This document shows, one piece after another, positions 9,268 through 17,235 of a DNA stretch of 64,000 nucleotides (positions within the stretch are counted from its first letter, which is position 1; each line of letters starts with the position of its first letter). The DNA is taken from contig NZ_JASFDV010000007.1 in assembly GCF_030766825.1 (NCBI RefSeq), positions 1 to 64,000 of the forward strand, given 5' to 3'. The translations under genes were made by a program, and so were the position numbers. The notes beneath the pieces were generated by a model that worked only from the letters and a program-made list of their open reading frames with translations, did not search any database and had not been told where the DNA came from. Source of the DNA: Nocardiopsis sp. CC223A. GTDB lineage: Bacteria > Actinomycetota > Actinomycetes > Streptosporangiales > Streptosporangiaceae.

Positions 9268-12200
9268 GTGGTCACCTTGTCCGACCTGATCGATCCGAGC
9301 AGCTTCCCCGTCCCCGAGACCCTCACGTACGCCCTTGACGCGGTCGCGGCCAAGCTGAAGACCGACGGCACCGACCTCACCGACACCGCTGCCGACATCA
9401 CCGGCGCGTGGGCCGGGCTGGAGGGCATCTACTCCGCGCCCGAGGACCAGGACCTCTTCACCGTCCTCAACCCGCTCACCGGCAACGGCGACGATGTCTC
9501 CACCGCACTGTCCAGCACCTCCGACGCGCTCAGCGACTTCGCCGAGACGGTCCGCGACATCAAGGCGCGCTGGGCCACCCTCAAGGCCGACTCCTACGCG
9601 TTCCTCAACAAGATCGAGGGCGACGACGACTGGCGCGACGGCGGCGGCTTCCTGTGGTGGAAGACCGAGAGCGAGGAGGTCGGCGAGCACAACGCCCTGC
9701 ACGACCGGGCCGCGGGCCTGCTGTTCGAGTTCGAGGAGGCGGAGCGGACCTGCGCCAACGCCATCACCGGGCTGTTCGGCGGTACCAGGTTCGTCGCCCA
9801 GAAGGCCGACGGGTCGGTCACCGCGGGCGACGGCGAGTTCGTGTACGGGTTCGACGCGCCCCTGGAGGGCGTCGCCATGGAGTGGGGCGCGCCGCAGACC
9901 ACCGACCACGCCTGGTACAACGACCTCGGCGACGCCGTCGGCGACTTCTTCGTGGGCATCGCCGAGGACGCCGGCGGCATGGTCGGCGCGCACGGTCCGG
10001 ACGGGTGGTTCGCCGGGAACTGGGGCGACAACCTCTGGGAGTACTGGGGCGGCACCGTCGAGGGCCTGGGCGCGCTGGTGGGCGTCGGCAAGGACGAGAA
10101 CGGCGACTGGGGCTGGTCCCTGGACACCGCGGGCAACGCCTGGAAGGAGGCGGCCCACGCGGTCGTGCCGTGGGAGGAGTGGGGCGAGCGGCCCTGGTAC
10201 GTGATCGGCACGGCGGCCCTCAACATCGGCGCCATGGTGGGCGGCGCGCTGCTGACCGCCACCGGGGTGGGCGCGGTCGTGGGCGTGCCGCTGATGGCCT
10301 GGCGCGGCGCCAAGATCGCCAACGCGGTCGGCGGCAGCCGCACCCCGGACGTGCCCGACCTCGCGGACTTCCCCGGCGGCATCGACCCGTCGCTGCTGTC
10401 GCGGATCCCCCGGTTCGGCGACGGGTCCTTCAAGCCGCTGGACCTGAGCGACGTCGAGGGCCTCGACATCAGCGCCGCCGACCTGGGCCGGATGAACGAG
10501 GCGCTGGAACGGCTCAACACCTCCACCACGGACCTCCCCGACGGGAGCGACGGCCGCCGCACCACGGACACCGGGTCCGGCGGCGAGAGCGGCTCCATCC
10601 CGCGCGGCACGACCGCCAACGGGTCGGACACGCAGACGGAGAACAACAACCGGCGCAACGGCGACTCCGACGAGACCGTCGACCCGACCGCCGACCAGCT
10701 CGACGCCGGCCAGGAGTTCCTGGACGGCATCGACCCGGAGTCCCGCCGGGCGCTGGACGAGGGCCTGGACGGTGAGCTGGACGACTGGGTCGCCTCCCAG
10801 GAGGTGCCCGACGACATCTCCTCGGTCAACGACACCCCGGTGCAGCACTACGAGACCGAGCCGTCCCAGGTCGAGGCCGACACCGAGCAGCGGGTCGAGG
10901 TCGACAGCGCGGGCAACGAGATCAACGGCCGCCATGACACGACCGTCAACAACAGTGCCGGGGGAACCGGCACCCTGGACACCCCGCGCGGCGGCACGAC
11001 CGTGGTGGACGTGGATTCCGGCTCCGGCCGCGGCGGCAGCACCGGCGGCGGTGGCGGAGGCGGTGGGAACGGCGGCGGAGGCGGAGGCGGTCTGCCGGAC
11101 GGTCCCGACGACCTCCCCCCGGACATCGACACCGACCCGGACGCCACCGACACGTCGGGCACCGATTCCGGCTGGGTCGGCGACAGGCCGAAGAACGGCT
11201 CCGGGCTGACCAACGAGCAGCGTATCCGGCTCGCGGGTTCGCACCTGGACGGCCTCGACATGAGTTCCCCGGAGGCGTTCCAGAACGACTTCGTCGAGCG
11301 TCTGAACAACAGTTCCGAGTTGCGCGGCACCTTCTATCGGTCGGACGGGCACAGGTGGAGTGCGGACGACACCATCGGCACACAGGGCTACGAGCTCCCG
11401 AAGATCACCTGGAACTCGGAGACCGGCCGTTGGGATGTGACTCCGGAGGCGGAGAAGCCGACCTACCTCGGTGACGCCACCGACGTCCGGCTGAACTCGC
11501 CCGACGCCGACCTCCCCGAGGGTTTGCGGGAGGCCTTGGGCGACCTCGACTGGCTCGCCGAGCAGCGTCGGCTGTCGATCGACTCTGCCGCGGCCGCCCA
11601 TGAGCGCCTGAAGGCGATGGAACAGAAGCACGGCGAGTACAACGACAACGGGCCCAACCATCCGGAACTCGAAGAGGCCAAGCGGAATTATCGGGCTGCG
11701 CAGGACTACAGCACGAAAATCTGCGAGGCTTTCGGTGAGGAGACCGCCAAGGTCGGGGCGCGCTTCGAGTTCAATGGTGACGTCATTCGTGATGCCAACG
11801 GAGACCCGCTCATGCGCGAGGTGACCGATGCGGATGGCAACACGACGCTCGAAGAGTTCCGTCCGAACCTGGAAGGCGCGGAACTGCTGCCCACGGCGGA
11901 CAAGGCCCCGTTAAACGGCAACAACCAGTTCGACCAGATCTACCGCACCGCCGATGGTGACATCGTCATCATCGAGGCCAAGAGCAGCACCAACACCGAG
12001 CTCGGGTCCCGTAGGCTTCCGGGGAACCCGCCGCGCAGGGTCAGCCAGGGTCACCTCGATTACTTCGAAGATATTCTTCGGGAAATGAGGAAGCGCGGCG
12101 AGAGTGGAAACCTCAACGAGGCGGCTCTCGCCGACGAGATCGAGCGGAAGTTGGAGCAAGGAAGGGTGGCCTACGCGGTCTTCAAGGGGAACCCGAGTGA

Positions 12201-12324
12201 TACCTATATCAACGACTCTGATGTGTCCGGGTACGATCCCACGGAAGGTAATGGCCAGGGGTGGAACGGTTCTACCGCTGACGGATATAGGTATCGACTC
12301 TTCGATCTCAGGGGGCAGGGATAA
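9268..12324 (+). CDS. ESX-type polymorphic toxin with C-terminal REase-fold nuclease
   Basis: This 1018-residue protein has the layout of a type VII polymorphic toxin. An N-terminal helical region (1-250) holds AWAGLEGIYSAPE and DDWRDGGGFLWWKTE. A hydrophobic segment lies at about 311-345, then a long Asp/Ser/Gly-rich linker with polyglycine near 595-610. The C-terminal toxin domain spans about 880-1018. That domain reads FDQIY, then DIVIIEAKSS, then QGHLDYFEDILREM, the D...ExK arrangement of restriction-endonuclease-fold toxins expected to cut nucleic acid. Three Imm49-like genes follow, the first only 2 bp away. From about 11.2 kb on, G+C and codon bias drop compared with the N-terminal part, as expected for an exchanged toxin tip. 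The GTG at 9268 has no clear ribosome site, so the true start could differ slightly. Confidence 0.85.
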   Translation: MVTLSDLIDPSSFPVPETLTYALDAVAAKLKTDGTDLTDTAADITGAWAGLEGIYSAPEDQDLFTVLNPLTGNGDDVSTALSSTSDALSDFAETVRDIKARWATLKADSYAFLNKIEGDDDWRDGGGFLWWKTESEEVGEHNALHDRAAGLLFEFEEAERTCANAITGLFGGTRFVAQKADGSVTAGDGEFVYGFDAPLEGVAMEWGAPQTTDHAWYNDLGDAVGDFFVGIAEDAGGMVGAHGPDGWFAGNWGDNLWEYWGGTVEGLGALVGVGKDENGDWGWSLDTAGNAWKEAAHAVVPWEEWGERPWYVIGTAALNIGAMVGGALLTATGVGAVVGVPLMAWRGAKIANAVGGSRTPDVPDLADFPGGIDPSLLSRIPRFGDGSFKPLDLSDVEGLDISAADLGRMNEALERLNTSTTDLPDGSDGRRTTDTGSGGESGSIPRGTTANGSDTQTENNNRRNGDSDETVDPTADQLDAGQEFLDGIDPESRRALDEGLDGELDDWVASQEVPDDISSVNDTPVQHYETEPSQVEADTEQRVEVDSAGNEINGRHDTTVNNSAGGTGTLDTPRGGTTVVDVDSGSGRGGSTGGGGGGGGNGGGGGGGLPDGPDDLPPDIDTDPDATDTSGTDSGWVGDRPKNGSGLTNEQRIRLAGSHLDGLDMSSPEAFQNDFVERLNNSSELRGTFYRSDGHRWSADDTIGTQGYELPKITWNSETGRWDVTPEAEKPTYLGDATDVRLNSPDADLPEGLREALGDLDWLAEQRRLSIDSAAAAHERLKAMEQKHGEYNDNGPNHPELEEAKRNYRAAQDYSTKICEAFGEETAKVGARFEFNGDVIRDANGDPLMREVTDADGNTTLEEFRPNLEGAELLPTADKAPLNGNNQFDQIYRTADGDIVIIEAKSSTNTELGSRRLPGNPPRRVSQGHLDYFEDILREMRKRGESGNLNEAALADEIERKLEQGRVAYAVFKGNPSDTYINDSDVSGYDPTEGNGQGWNGSTADGYRYRLFDLRGQG

Positions 12325-12326
12325 CC

Positions 12327-13217
12327 ATGGTATTTCGGGTGGAGCGGCATGAAATCGACTTCGTGGTCGATGACTACCGGAGAGAGACCAACGCACGAGG
12401 CAAGCAGATGGCTCTCCAGACTCTGACTGGGAAGCCGTGGTTCCTGAGGAGGAGGGTGGACGCCGCTCTCGATACGGCTCGTCAGGAGCTGCTGGTGGAT
12501 CCCTCGGCTTCGCGGTTGGAGACGTGGGAGGCGTGGGTGTTCGCGATGCAGATCGCCAACGCGGCCTTCCAGCTCTCCGAGGTGGAGCCCGGTGAGGAGG
12601 CGGTGCTGCGCGTCGATCACGAGGAGCGGCGGATCCAGGTCGCCCAGCGGGTGCCGGTGGCTCGGCCTGTGAACTGGGAGACGGCGTTCCATCTGGCGGT
12701 GACCTGTCGGGACCATGAGCGTGTGCGGATGCTGTGCCGGATCCCGGTGGAGAGTCTGCGCGAGTCGGCCGCCCGGGGCGGGTCGGAGTATCTGGAGTAC
12801 ACCTACGCGTGGATCGATACGCTCCAGACGTTCGTGGCCGGTGGTCCGGACCTGGTGGACAAGTTGCGCCGGTCGATGGAGTTGTGCGATCCGAAGGCGG
12901 TGCCGTTCGGGTCGGAAAGTGTGGCGTTGCTGTCCTTCCCGACGATAGAGGTGTTCCGTCGGCTGTTGATGGGCGATCCGGAGGAGTTCGTCAAGGCACT
13001 CGTGCAGGCCCTGGAGGACTTCAAGCGCTACTACGACTCGTTCGAAGAGGCCACCGATCGCTTTGACGGCGTCGTGCCATTGAGCCTGCTGTCTTTGGCG
13101 TGCCTGGGCTATGACAAGTTCCGGCAGCAGGACCCGGAGTTCACGCTGGGCATCGACTCGGAGTACCTGCCGAAGCACATCGTCGAGGCCAGCTGGTACG
13201 GGGAGTTCCCCATCTGA
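12327..13217 (+). CDS. Imm49-like immunity protein, copy 1
   Basis: The 296-residue product matches my memory of the Immunity protein 49 family: ETWEAWVFAMQIAN, WETAFHLAVTCRDHERV, a central YLEYTYAWIDTLQ and a terminal EYLPKHIVE...GEFPI. Imm49 proteins bind and neutralise a cognate toxin in the cytoplasm. It starts 2 bp after the toxin stop with AGGGGGCAGGG upstream, so toxin and antidote are probably translated from one message. It is highly similar to the next gene; the two form a tandem duplication with a period of about 914 bp. G+C is lower than in the core genes around. Binding to the adjacent toxin is inferred from order alone. Confidence 0.87.
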   Translation: MVFRVERHEIDFVVDDYRRETNARGKQMALQTLTGKPWFLRRRVDAALDTARQELLVDPSASRLETWEAWVFAMQIANAAFQLSEVEPGEEAVLRVDHEERRIQVAQRVPVARPVNWETAFHLAVTCRDHERVRMLCRIPVESLRESAARGGSEYLEYTYAWIDTLQTFVAGGPDLVDKLRRSMELCDPKAVPFGSESVALLSFPTIEVFRRLLMGDPEEFVKALVQALEDFKRYYDSFEEATDRFDGVVPLSLLSLACLGYDKFRQQDPEFTLGIDSEYLPKHIVEASWYGEFPI

Positions 13218-13240
13218 TCGGGGCGGAGGACGACGGAAAA

Positions 13241-14128
13241 GTGTTTCGGGTGAAGCGGCATGAGATCGGCTTCGTGGTCGATGACTACCGCCGAGAGGCG
13301 AGTGCGAGGGGTAAGCGGTTGGCCCTGCGGACTTTGGAGCGGGAGCCGTCGTTCCTGATGATGAAGGTGGACGCCGCTCTGGACACGGCTCGTCAAGGGC
13401 TGTTGTTGGACCCCTCGGCTTCGCGGTTGGAGACGTGGGAGGCGTGGGTGTTCGCGATGCAGATCGCCAACGCGCTCTTCCAGCTCTCCGCGGTGGAGCC
13501 GGGGGAGGAGGCGGTGCTGCGTGTCGATCACGAGGAGCGGCGGATCAAGGTCCGCAAGCGGGTGCCGGTGGCACGGCCCGCGGACTGGGAGACGGCGTTC
13601 CATCTGGCGGTGACCTGTCGGGACCATGAGCGTGTGCGGGCGCTGTGCCGGATTCCGGTGGAGAGCCTGCGCAAGTCTGCGTCCAGGGGTGGGTCGGAGT
13701 ACCTGGAGTACACCTATGCGTGGATCGACACGCTCCAGGAGTTCGTGGCCGGTGGTCCGGATCTGGTGGACAAGTTGCGTCGGTCGATGGAGTGGTGCGA
13801 TCCGAGGGCGGTGCCGTTCGGGTCGGAAAGTGTGGCGTTGCTGGCCTTCCCGGTGCTGGAGGTGTTCCGTCGGCTGTTGATGGGCGATCCGGAGGAGTTC
13901 GTCAAGGCCCTGATCCAGGCCTTGGAGGACTTCAAGCGCTTCTACGGATCGCCAGAACGGGACTCCAAGGAATTGGGGGGTGTCGTGCCGTTGAGCCTGC
14001 TGTCTTTGGCGTGCCTGGGGCATGACAAGTTCCGGCAGCAGGACCCGGAGTTCACGCTGGGCATCGACTCGGAGTACCTGCCGAAGCACATCGTCGAGGC
14101 CAGCTGGTACGGGGAGTTTCCCATCTGA
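13241..14128 (+). CDS. Imm49-like immunity protein, copy 2
   Basis: This 295-residue paralogue of the preceding gene keeps the same blocks, including ETWEAWVFAMQIAN, LAVTCRDHERV and EYLPKHIVEASWYGEFPI. The last 40 residues are almost identical at DNA level to copy 1, so the duplication is recent or kept alike by gene conversion. Differences cluster in the N-terminal 35 residues and around 235-250. The GTG start at 13241 is aligned with the ATG start of copy 1 (FRVKRHEI versus FRVERHEI); GGAGG lies somewhat far upstream. The gap to copy 1 is 23 bp. It could protect against a variant toxin carried by sister strains. Confidence 0.86.
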   Translation: MFRVKRHEIGFVVDDYRREASARGKRLALRTLEREPSFLMMKVDAALDTARQGLLLDPSASRLETWEAWVFAMQIANALFQLSAVEPGEEAVLRVDHEERRIKVRKRVPVARPADWETAFHLAVTCRDHERVRALCRIPVESLRKSASRGGSEYLEYTYAWIDTLQEFVAGGPDLVDKLRRSMEWCDPRAVPFGSESVALLAFPVLEVFRRLLMGDPEEFVKALIQALEDFKRFYGSPERDSKELGGVVPLSLLSLACLGHDKFRQQDPEFTLGIDSEYLPKHIVEASWYGEFPI

Positions 14129-14155
14129 CGGGAGACGAAGGAGGTTCAGGTTCCG

Positions 14156-15037
14156 GTGCTGGCGGACATCCCCAAGCATGATGTGAGCATGCCGCATTTC
14201 CGGAGGTTGATGGAGAAATATCCGGAGAAGCAGGTCTCGTGGCTGGTCGATGCTCCGTCGATGGCGGGCATGGTCCTGGACATCATCGCTTCGGAAACTC
14301 GCGTCTGCCTGGCGATGGATCCCCGGGCCGCCGAGTTGTTGACCTGGGAGGCGTGGACCACGTGGATGCAGGTGGCCGAGGCTCCGTTCGCGATGTGCGT
14401 GCTGGAGCCGGGGGAGACCACCGAGCGAATCATCAACCAGAAGACCCGCACCCTGCACCACCTGCCTCCGGGGCCGGAGTGCGATGCGGGGACCTGGCTG
14501 ACGGCGTTCTTCCTGGCGGTGACCTGCCGTGACGAGAAACGGGTCGCGTCCCTGTGCCAGGTCACCCCGGAGTTCTTGCGGCAGGCGAGCGAGGCCCGGG
14601 GCGGGGCGTACGACGAGTACATCTATCCCTGGATCGCGGCGATCCAGGACTTCATCCTCAGCCGCCCCCCGCTGGGGGACAACCTGTACCGGGCGATGGA
14701 GATGTCCACTCCGGCGAACGCCACGATCAGCACACCCGAGAACCTGGACAAGCTCGTCTTCCCGCAGGTGAACACCTTCTACCGACTCGTCCAGCAGGAC
14801 ACCGAGAAGTTCGATGAGGCCGTGGAACAGGGCATCCGTCTGTTCCACGATTTCTACACCGCGAACGAGGAACGGTCGCAGAACAGCGACGGCACTGTTC
14901 CGCTTCGTCTTCTCGGCCTGGCGTGCATGGCGTACGACCTCGCTCAGGTCGTTCCGGGGTTCGACCCCGACCTGGACACCCCCTACTTTCCCAAGCACAT
15001 CCTGGAGCGTACCCGGCACGACGATTTCCCCATTTGA
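14156..15037 (+). CDS. Imm49-like immunity protein, divergent copy 3
   Basis: The 293-residue product keeps the family landmarks (TWEAWTTWMQVAEAPF, WLTAFFLAVTCRDEKRV, YDEYIYPWIAAIQDF, YFPKHILE...DDFPI) but is clearly diverged from copies 1 and 2, so it was probably acquired separately. The GTG at 14156 follows GAAGGAGG about 12 bases upstream; the ATG at residue 12 (14189) is an alternative. It is the last gene of the toxin-immunity run on this strand. Stacks of related immunity genes behind one toxin are common in polymorphic toxin loci and are read as orphan antidotes against kin. Confidence 0.84.
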   Translation: MLADIPKHDVSMPHFRRLMEKYPEKQVSWLVDAPSMAGMVLDIIASETRVCLAMDPRAAELLTWEAWTTWMQVAEAPFAMCVLEPGETTERIINQKTRTLHHLPPGPECDAGTWLTAFFLAVTCRDEKRVASLCQVTPEFLRQASEARGGAYDEYIYPWIAAIQDFILSRPPLGDNLYRAMEMSTPANATISTPENLDKLVFPQVNTFYRLVQQDTEKFDEAVEQGIRLFHDFYTANEERSQNSDGTVPLRLLGLACMAYDLAQVVPGFDPDLDTPYFPKHILERTRHDDFPI

Positions 15038-15089
15038 TCCCGATCCAGTGGACGGCCGTCCCCTGGATCGGCGCGGGCCCGACCGGCTC

Positions 15090-16052
15090 TCAGCCGGCGG
15101 ATGGCGCCGGGCGCTCCACCGGCGAGACACCCGCGGGTGCGCGCACCAGGACATCGGGCAGGTAGTCCGAGGACAGGTCCACCCGCCAGCCGTGCACCTG
15201 GACCGCCAACGCGACCAGCGCGATCACACCCATCGGCAGCAGGGTCCGTGGCGCCGGGTCCTGGGCAGCGCCCATGTCCCGCCGGTACCGGTCCAGGTGC
15301 TCGGTCAGCGCCTGTTCGAACGACTCCCGGTCGTCCTGGAGCAGAACGCGCAGCAGGGCCTGTTCCCCGCTCAGCTCCCCGACGGAGTCCAGGGCTCGTG
15401 CCGCCGTCGCCCGCTCCGCCTCCGAGGGCATGCGCAGCGCGACCTTCGGCCAATCCCGGGGCAGGGGGAATCCCGCCGGATTCAGGTACGCGCCCAGGGC
15501 GTTCATCTGCGCCACGTCGGCCGCCGGGAACGCCTCCTTCTCCGAGATGTCGTGGAGGATGGACGCGTACATCCGGTACCCGGCTCCGGACGCCCGGCCC
15601 TGGTCCCGTACCCGGTGGCTGACCACCGCCAGCTCGACCGCTTCCACCCACACCCGCGGGGTGAGGTCCAGGTCGATCGTGGGCCGAAAGCGTGGGTTGA
15701 GGTCGTCGTGGTCCTCGTCCATGTTGGTCAGTTCTCTGCGCAGCCAGGAGAGCGGGATCCGCTGGTCGCCCTCGGGGGCCATCAGGCATTCCAGCACGCC
15801 GTCGGCGGCCTCCGCCGCGGTGCGCAGCACGAGGCCGAAGTGCTCGCGGTCCTGGGACAGGCCCGGGTCGTCCACCGAGTGTGCCCCCAGGTGGTCCAGC
15901 AGGGTACGGCTCATCCGCTGGAGGGTGCTCACCCGGGAGGTGTAGTGCTGGACCTCGTGGAATTGCAGGTGGACGCGCTCCCGTAGTTCCTCGCGATCTG
16001 CGATGCGCGTGCAGTAATCGTCGTCGACGCCGTGTCGGGTGCTCTTCTGCAT
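15090..16052 (-). CDS. Imm49-like protein on the opposite strand, divergent copy 4
   Basis: This 320-residue protein converges on the immunity array. It shares a weaker version of the same pattern: RVWVEAVELAVVSHRV in place of the TWEAW/AFHLAV blocks, ALLRVLLQDDRESFEQAL near 245, then DLSSDYLPDVLVRAP near the end. I therefore read it as a distant Imm49 relative, but it could be a separate helical family. The ATG at 16052 has no good ribosome site; an upstream ATG near 16099 is possible. It lies 52 bp from the stop of copy 3. It has no signal peptide or membrane helix, so it is cytoplasmic. Confidence 0.66.
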   Translation of the reverse strand: MQKSTRHGVDDDYCTRIADREELRERVHLQFHEVQHYTSRVSTLQRMSRTLLDHLGAHSVDDPGLSQDREHFGLVLRTAAEAADGVLECLMAPEGDQRIPLSWLRRELTNMDEDHDDLNPRFRPTIDLDLTPRVWVEAVELAVVSHRVRDQGRASGAGYRMYASILHDISEKEAFPAADVAQMNALGAYLNPAGFPLPRDWPKVALRMPSEAERATAARALDSVGELSGEQALLRVLLQDDRESFEQALTEHLDRYRRDMGAAQDPAPRTLLPMGVIALVALAVQVHGWRVDLSSDYLPDVLVRAPAGVSPVERPAPSAG

Positions 16053-16224
16053 GGGGCCGGACGCTACCAGGCACCGCGGACGTCCGGGTCGCTGCTCCAT
16101 TGGTGACAGCTGGAGGCGGGTTCGCCGGAGCCGCCCCCACCGGCCTCGTGGGCATGCGCTTCCACGGACGCCGTAGTGGGAGCCGGTGGTCACCCCGTGT
16201 GAGGGTTTCGCTAGATTTCGGTCC

Positions 16225-17232
16225 ATGCCCGGCCCCTCGCCTTTCCCCCGTGTCCGATTCGCCGCTGCTGCCGCGACGGCCGCCGCCTTGGCCGCGAGCG
16301 CCTGCGCGGTCACCCCCGGCCCGGGCGAACCCGCGCCCGACCCGGTGGCGGAGTACCTGGCCGAGACCGGATACGAGCCGACCGTCTCCGATATCAGCCC
16401 ACGTGAGCACCTGCTGTGCACTGCCGACGGGGAGCGGGCACCCGACTGTGACGGCAGGGGCCAGGTGCGCTGGTCCCTGCCGTTGGAAGGCGAGTACCGC
16501 CTCATCGAGTGGCTGACCTTCTACCATCCGGACACCGGTGCGGCCCACTATGACAACGCCTCCACGTTCCAGGCCGTGGAGGCCGGAGACGGTGGAGTTT
16601 TCTACGCCGAGAACGCCCTGCTGCGCATGGTGGACGCCGACACCGGCGAACTGCGGTGGACCACCGACCTGCGCCGGAACCCGGAGGCGGACTTCCTGCA
16701 CTCGGGTCTGCGGTCGCTGCACGCCGATACCGACCGCATCGTGCTGCGGTTCGCCGACGGGCTGGTGGAGGTCGATGCCGCCGAGGGAGCCGTGTCGGGT
16801 GTCGTCGCCCTCCCGGAGTGCGCCGGTGACCTGACGGCCGTCGATGGCAGCCGTGTCGTCCTGGAGCACTGCCATGACCGCGAAGGCTCCTACATGGCCC
16901 TGGACCTGGCCACCGGCCGGACGTTGTGGGAGTTCCGACAGGGTGACGAGGCGGACCTGTCCGGCGGCCGGCTGAACACTCCCTCCCGGGTGTTCACCAC
17001 CGAGGTGGACGAGGGACCGGCCAGCGCGGTGGAGGTGAACCCCGGCTGGTACGGGCCCGCCGGGCTGGGCACGGTCGCCCTGACCCGGATCGGTGACACC
17101 CCACAGGAGCGCGGGCACACGACGGTGGCCCTGGCATGCGCCCCCGACGGGCTCGGAACCCTGGAACCCGAACCCCATGCGCCCGGAGTGCGGTGTGCGG
17201 AACCCCGTCTGTACGCGGTCAACACCGGCTGA
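16225..17232 (+). CDS. Lipoprotein with PQQ-like beta-propeller repeats
   Basis: The 335-residue product starts with an Arg-containing signal segment and a hydrophobic run ending in LAASAC, a plausible lipobox with the Cys near residue 24. The rest carries PQQ/WD-type blades such as LLRMVDADTGELRWTTDL and MALDLATGRTLWEF. It is therefore probably an anchored extracytoplasmic beta-propeller used for binding or as a scaffold; no catalytic residues are visible. ATG 16225 is chosen because it begins the signal peptide; a GTG 13 codons upstream is possible. It ends 3 bp from the stop of the convergent propeller gene at 17236, which hints at a functional pair. Confidence 0.78.
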   Translation: MPGPSPFPRVRFAAAAATAAALAASACAVTPGPGEPAPDPVAEYLAETGYEPTVSDISPREHLLCTADGERAPDCDGRGQVRWSLPLEGEYRLIEWLTFYHPDTGAAHYDNASTFQAVEAGDGGVFYAENALLRMVDADTGELRWTTDLRRNPEADFLHSGLRSLHADTDRIVLRFADGLVEVDAAEGAVSGVVALPECAGDLTAVDGSRVVLEHCHDREGSYMALDLATGRTLWEFRQGDEADLSGGRLNTPSRVFTTEVDEGPASAVEVNPGWYGPAGLGTVALTRIGDTPQERGHTTVALACAPDGLGTLEPEPHAPGVRCAEPRLYAVNTG

Positions 17233-17235
17233 CCC

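Noticed and set aside
9196-11661. An 821-codon minus-strand frame opposite the toxin gene
   Set aside because: Val/Gly/Arg/His-rich shadow with no domain or ribosome site; the plus strand codes for the toxin.
13109-15154. A 681-codon minus-strand frame across the immunity array
   Set aside because: It repeats because the plus-strand genes are duplicated. The plus-strand products have clear family motifs; this one has none.
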